From Kuafuiihalomonas sp039024635 (GTDB lineage: Bacteria; Myxococcota; Kuafuiibacteriia; Kuafuiibacteriales; Kuafuiibacteriaceae): a stretch of 64,000 bases of DNA. Shown here in pieces: positions 62,198-64,000 of the stretch. The notes under the pieces are model-generated. The model was not told where the DNA came from and ran no database searches. It was given only the letters and a program-made list of their open reading frames with translations. The stretch is taken from assembly GCA_039024635.1 (NCBI GenBank), contig JBCCQA010000004.1, positions 62,001 to 126,000 of the forward strand. The letters are read 5' to 3'. The position numbers were made by a program, and so were the translations under genes. Numbering within the stretch: the first letter of the stretch is position 1; each line of letters opens with the position of its first letter.

Positions 62198-64000
62198 ATG
62201 GATACAATCTCCGAGGTGACCCTCAGCGCCGAGGCCCAACGCCTCTACATGAACTACGCGCTCAGCGTCATCACGAGTCGGGCGATCCCCGATGTCCGAG
62301 ACGGCCTGAAGCCCGTTCAGCGGCGCATTCTGTACGCCATGCAGAAGGAGCTGAACGTCGGTCCAGATGGCAAGCCCGCCAAGTGCGCCCGAATCGTGGG
62401 CGACGTCATCGGTAAATACCATCCCCACGGCGATACCGCGGTCTACGACGCTCTGGTGCGAATGGCCCAGTCCTGGGTGATGCGGGCGCCCCTTGTCCGG
62501 GGCCAGGGGAACTTTGGCTCCGTTGATGGCGATGCTCCCGCCGCCTATCGCTATACCGAAGCAAAGCTGACCCCCGTTGCCTTGGAGCTCCTCTCCGAGC
62601 TGGGCAAGAAGACCGTTCGCTTCCGGCCCACTTTCGACGCCGAGCGGGTGGAGCCGGTGGTGCTCCCGGCTCGCTACCCCAATCTCCTCGTCAATGGCGC
62701 CTCCGGCATCGCGGTGGGCATGGCGACCAGCATCCCGCCTCACAACATGGGCGAGGTCATCGACGCCGCCTGCGCCCTCATCGAGGACCGTGATCTGAGC
62801 GTGGCCAAGCTGATGAAGTTCGTCAAAGGCCCCGACTTCCCGAGCGGCGGGGAGCTGGTCGCCGACCGGAGTGAGCTTCGCGGCGTCTATGAAACCGGCT
62901 CCGGCACCTTCAAGGTCCGGGCCCAGTGGAAGAGCGAGCGTCCCCGGGGCGCCAACCACATAGTCCTAACCTCGGTGCCCTACGGCGTCGAAAAGCGGAA
63001 CCTGGTGGAGAAGATCGCGGACGTCATCATCGGCAAGAAGCTCCCGACTCTGATCGACGTCCGAGACGAGTCGACGACCGACGTACGCGTGGTGCTCGAG
63101 CTCAGGAAAGAAGCGGACCCAGAGCTTGTGATGGCTTACCTCTACAAACACACGCCGGCCCAGTCGAACTTCTCGGTCAACCTCACCTGCTTGATTCCCT
63201 CCGACAATCCTCTCGTGGCCACGCCGGATCGACTGAACCTGAAGTCCATTCTTCAGCATTTTCTCGCCTTCCGAGAGGAAGTGGTCCGCAAGCGGCTCAG
63301 CCATGACCTGGAGCTCTTGGAAAAGCGGCTTCACATTTTGGAGGGGTTCGAGAAGGTCTTTGATGCTCTGGACGCAATCATCGCCCTCATCCGAAAGAGC
63401 GAGGGCAAGAAGGACGCAGCCCAGAAACTCGTGAAGCGTTTCGATCTGGACGAAGAGCAGACCGACGCCATCCTGGAGCTTCGCCTCTACAGACTGGCCC
63501 GCCTGGAGATTCTGCTGATCCAGAAGGAGGCGGAGGAGAAGCGCAGGCAGGCCAAGGCTCTTCGCAGTCTGCTCAAGAGCCCCGCCAAGCGCTGGGCCCT
63601 CATCAAAGACGAGCTCCACCAGATCAAGAAGGACTTCGCTGACTCTCGCCGCACGAAGATCTTGGGCGCGGTGGCCGAGGCCGAGTTCTCGGAAGCCGAC
63701 TTCATCATCGAAGAGGACGCGATGGTGGTCGTGACGGAGCGGGGATGGGTGAAGAGGCAGCAGTCGATCCGAGACCTGGCGAGCACCCGAATAAAGGAAG
63801 GAGACCGAGTACTGGCCTGCCTGGCCGGCTCCACCCGTTCCAGCGCCGCCTTTTTCACCAGCGCTGGCCACTGCTACGTGGCCCGCATCGCCGACCTTCC
63901 TGCTTCCACAGGATACGGCTCGCCGCTCCAGCAGCTGTTCAAGTTCGCGGACGGGGAAAGCGTCATCGGGGCCATGTCATTCGATCCGCGGATGCTTCCG
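62198..64000 (+). CDS. Type IIA DNA topoisomerase, subunit A (GyrA/ParC), 3' end outside window
   Basis: 601 residues are visible and the frame is open at the right edge. MDTISEVTLSAEAQRLYMNYALSVITSRAIPDVRDGLKPVQRRILYAM is the family start. KYHPHGDTAVYDALVRMAQ at 73-91 is the quinolone-determining region, with Thr at the position of E. coli GyrA Ser83 and Asp at the Asp87 position. Catalytic Tyr119 is in AAYRYTEAKL. GEGKKDAAQKLV and coiled-coil helices follow, then the C-terminal domain begins near 500. The YRYTEAKL form and PLVRGQGNFGSVDGD fit both subunit types; I lean to a ParC-like topoisomerase IV, but the downstream GyrA box that would settle it lies outside the window. Confidence 0.92.
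   Translation, partial: MDTISEVTLSAEAQRLYMNYALSVITSRAIPDVRDGLKPVQRRILYAMQKELNVGPDGKPAKCARIVGDVIGKYHPHGDTAVYDALVRMAQSWVMRAPLVRGQGNFGSVDGDAPAAYRYTEAKLTPVALELLSELGKKTVRFRPTFDAERVEPVVLPARYPNLLVNGASGIAVGMATSIPPHNMGEVIDAACALIEDRDLSVAKLMKFVKGPDFPSGGELVADRSELRGVYETGSGTFKVRAQWKSERPRGANHIVLTSVPYGVEKRNLVEKIADVIIGKKLPTLIDVRDESTTDVRVVLELRKEADPELVMAYLYKHTPAQSNFSVNLTCLIPSDNPLVATPDRLNLKSILQHFLAFREEVVRKRLSHDLELLEKRLHILEGFEKVFDALDAIIALIRKSEGKKDAAQKLVKRFDLDEEQTDAILELRLYRLARLEILLIQKEAEEKRRQAKALRSLLKSPAKRWALIKDELHQIKKDFADSRRTKILGAVAEAEFSEADFIIEEDAMVVVTERGWVKRQQSIRDLASTRIKEGDRVLACLAGSTRSSAAFFTSAGHCYVARIADLPASTGYGSPLQQLFKFADGESVIGAMSFDPRMLP

Overview
The window is dense, high-GC bacterial chromosome. Genes are packed head-to-tail with many 4-bp ATGA/GTGA stop-start overlaps. 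The gene content points to Myxococcota (former Deltaproteobacteria): Hanks-type Ser/Thr kinases and a PP2C phosphatase, secreted proteins ending in MYXO-CTERM-like Cys/TM/Arg tails, lysine/alanine-rich histone-H1-like proteins, one TolQ/ExbB followed by two TolR/ExbD proteins, and many CARDB/Ig-like surface proteins. The taxonomic call is inferred from content, not computed.

Layout. 1-0.7 kb: 3' end of a YghU-type glutathione transferase, overlapped tail-to-tail by a small secreted protein whose reading frame looks broken. 0.8-5.4 kb: transmembrane Ser/Thr kinase, a yfgM-bamB-sspB operon and a small barrel-like protein. 5.5-8.5 kb: two coupled Na+-dependent amino-acid transporters, then a MITE-like inverted repeat. 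8.8-12.8 kb: Nudix/PP2C pair, divergent from a histidine phosphatase coupled to a 642-aa protein that reads as a ferritin-like (DUF455) domain fused to an ATP-grasp-like domain. 12.8-17.6 kb: aroC, an outer-membrane barrel, an enoyl-CoA hydratase family protein and a tail-anchored kinase. 17.7-25.6 kb (minus): topB, purS-purQ-purL, a histone-like repeat protein and skp. 25.7-30.2 kb: rpsA divergent from exbB-exbD-exbD-cmk. 30.2-37.5 kb (minus): a seven-gene coupled operon, fatty acid hydroxylase-mutL-miaA-accA-hisC-anchored protein-aroA. 37.6-51.3 kb: a hypothetical protein, a large lipoprotein, a 40-residue membrane peptide, and three tandem MYXO-CTERM surface proteins separated by strong terminators (two of them clear paralogues). 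51.5-54.3 kb: small hypothetical, SUMF1-like lipoprotein and a DUF6178-like protein. 54.4-57.8 kb: sdhCAB. 58.2-62.1 kb: Ig-domain lipoprotein and TPR protein. 62.2-64 kb: start of a type IIA topoisomerase A subunit.

How genes fit together. Housekeeping pathways (purines, shikimate, histidine, lipid precursor, translation, mismatch repair, TCA cycle) sit among envelope-building genes (BamB/YfgM, Skp, Omp85-like barrel, ExbB/D) and secreted Ig-like proteins. Several housekeeping promoters can be read by eye as TTGACN-N16/17-TANNNN, commonly TAGC(G/T)N, sometimes so close to the start codon that the mRNA would be nearly leaderless.

The most unusual items are the DUF455/ATP-grasp fusion, the histone-like gene with an internal ribosome-binding site, a MutL lacking the endonuclease motifs, the surface-protein cluster with its operator-like palindromes, and the MITE-like element. 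No CRISPR array, rRNA, tRNA, phage or complete insertion sequence was seen.
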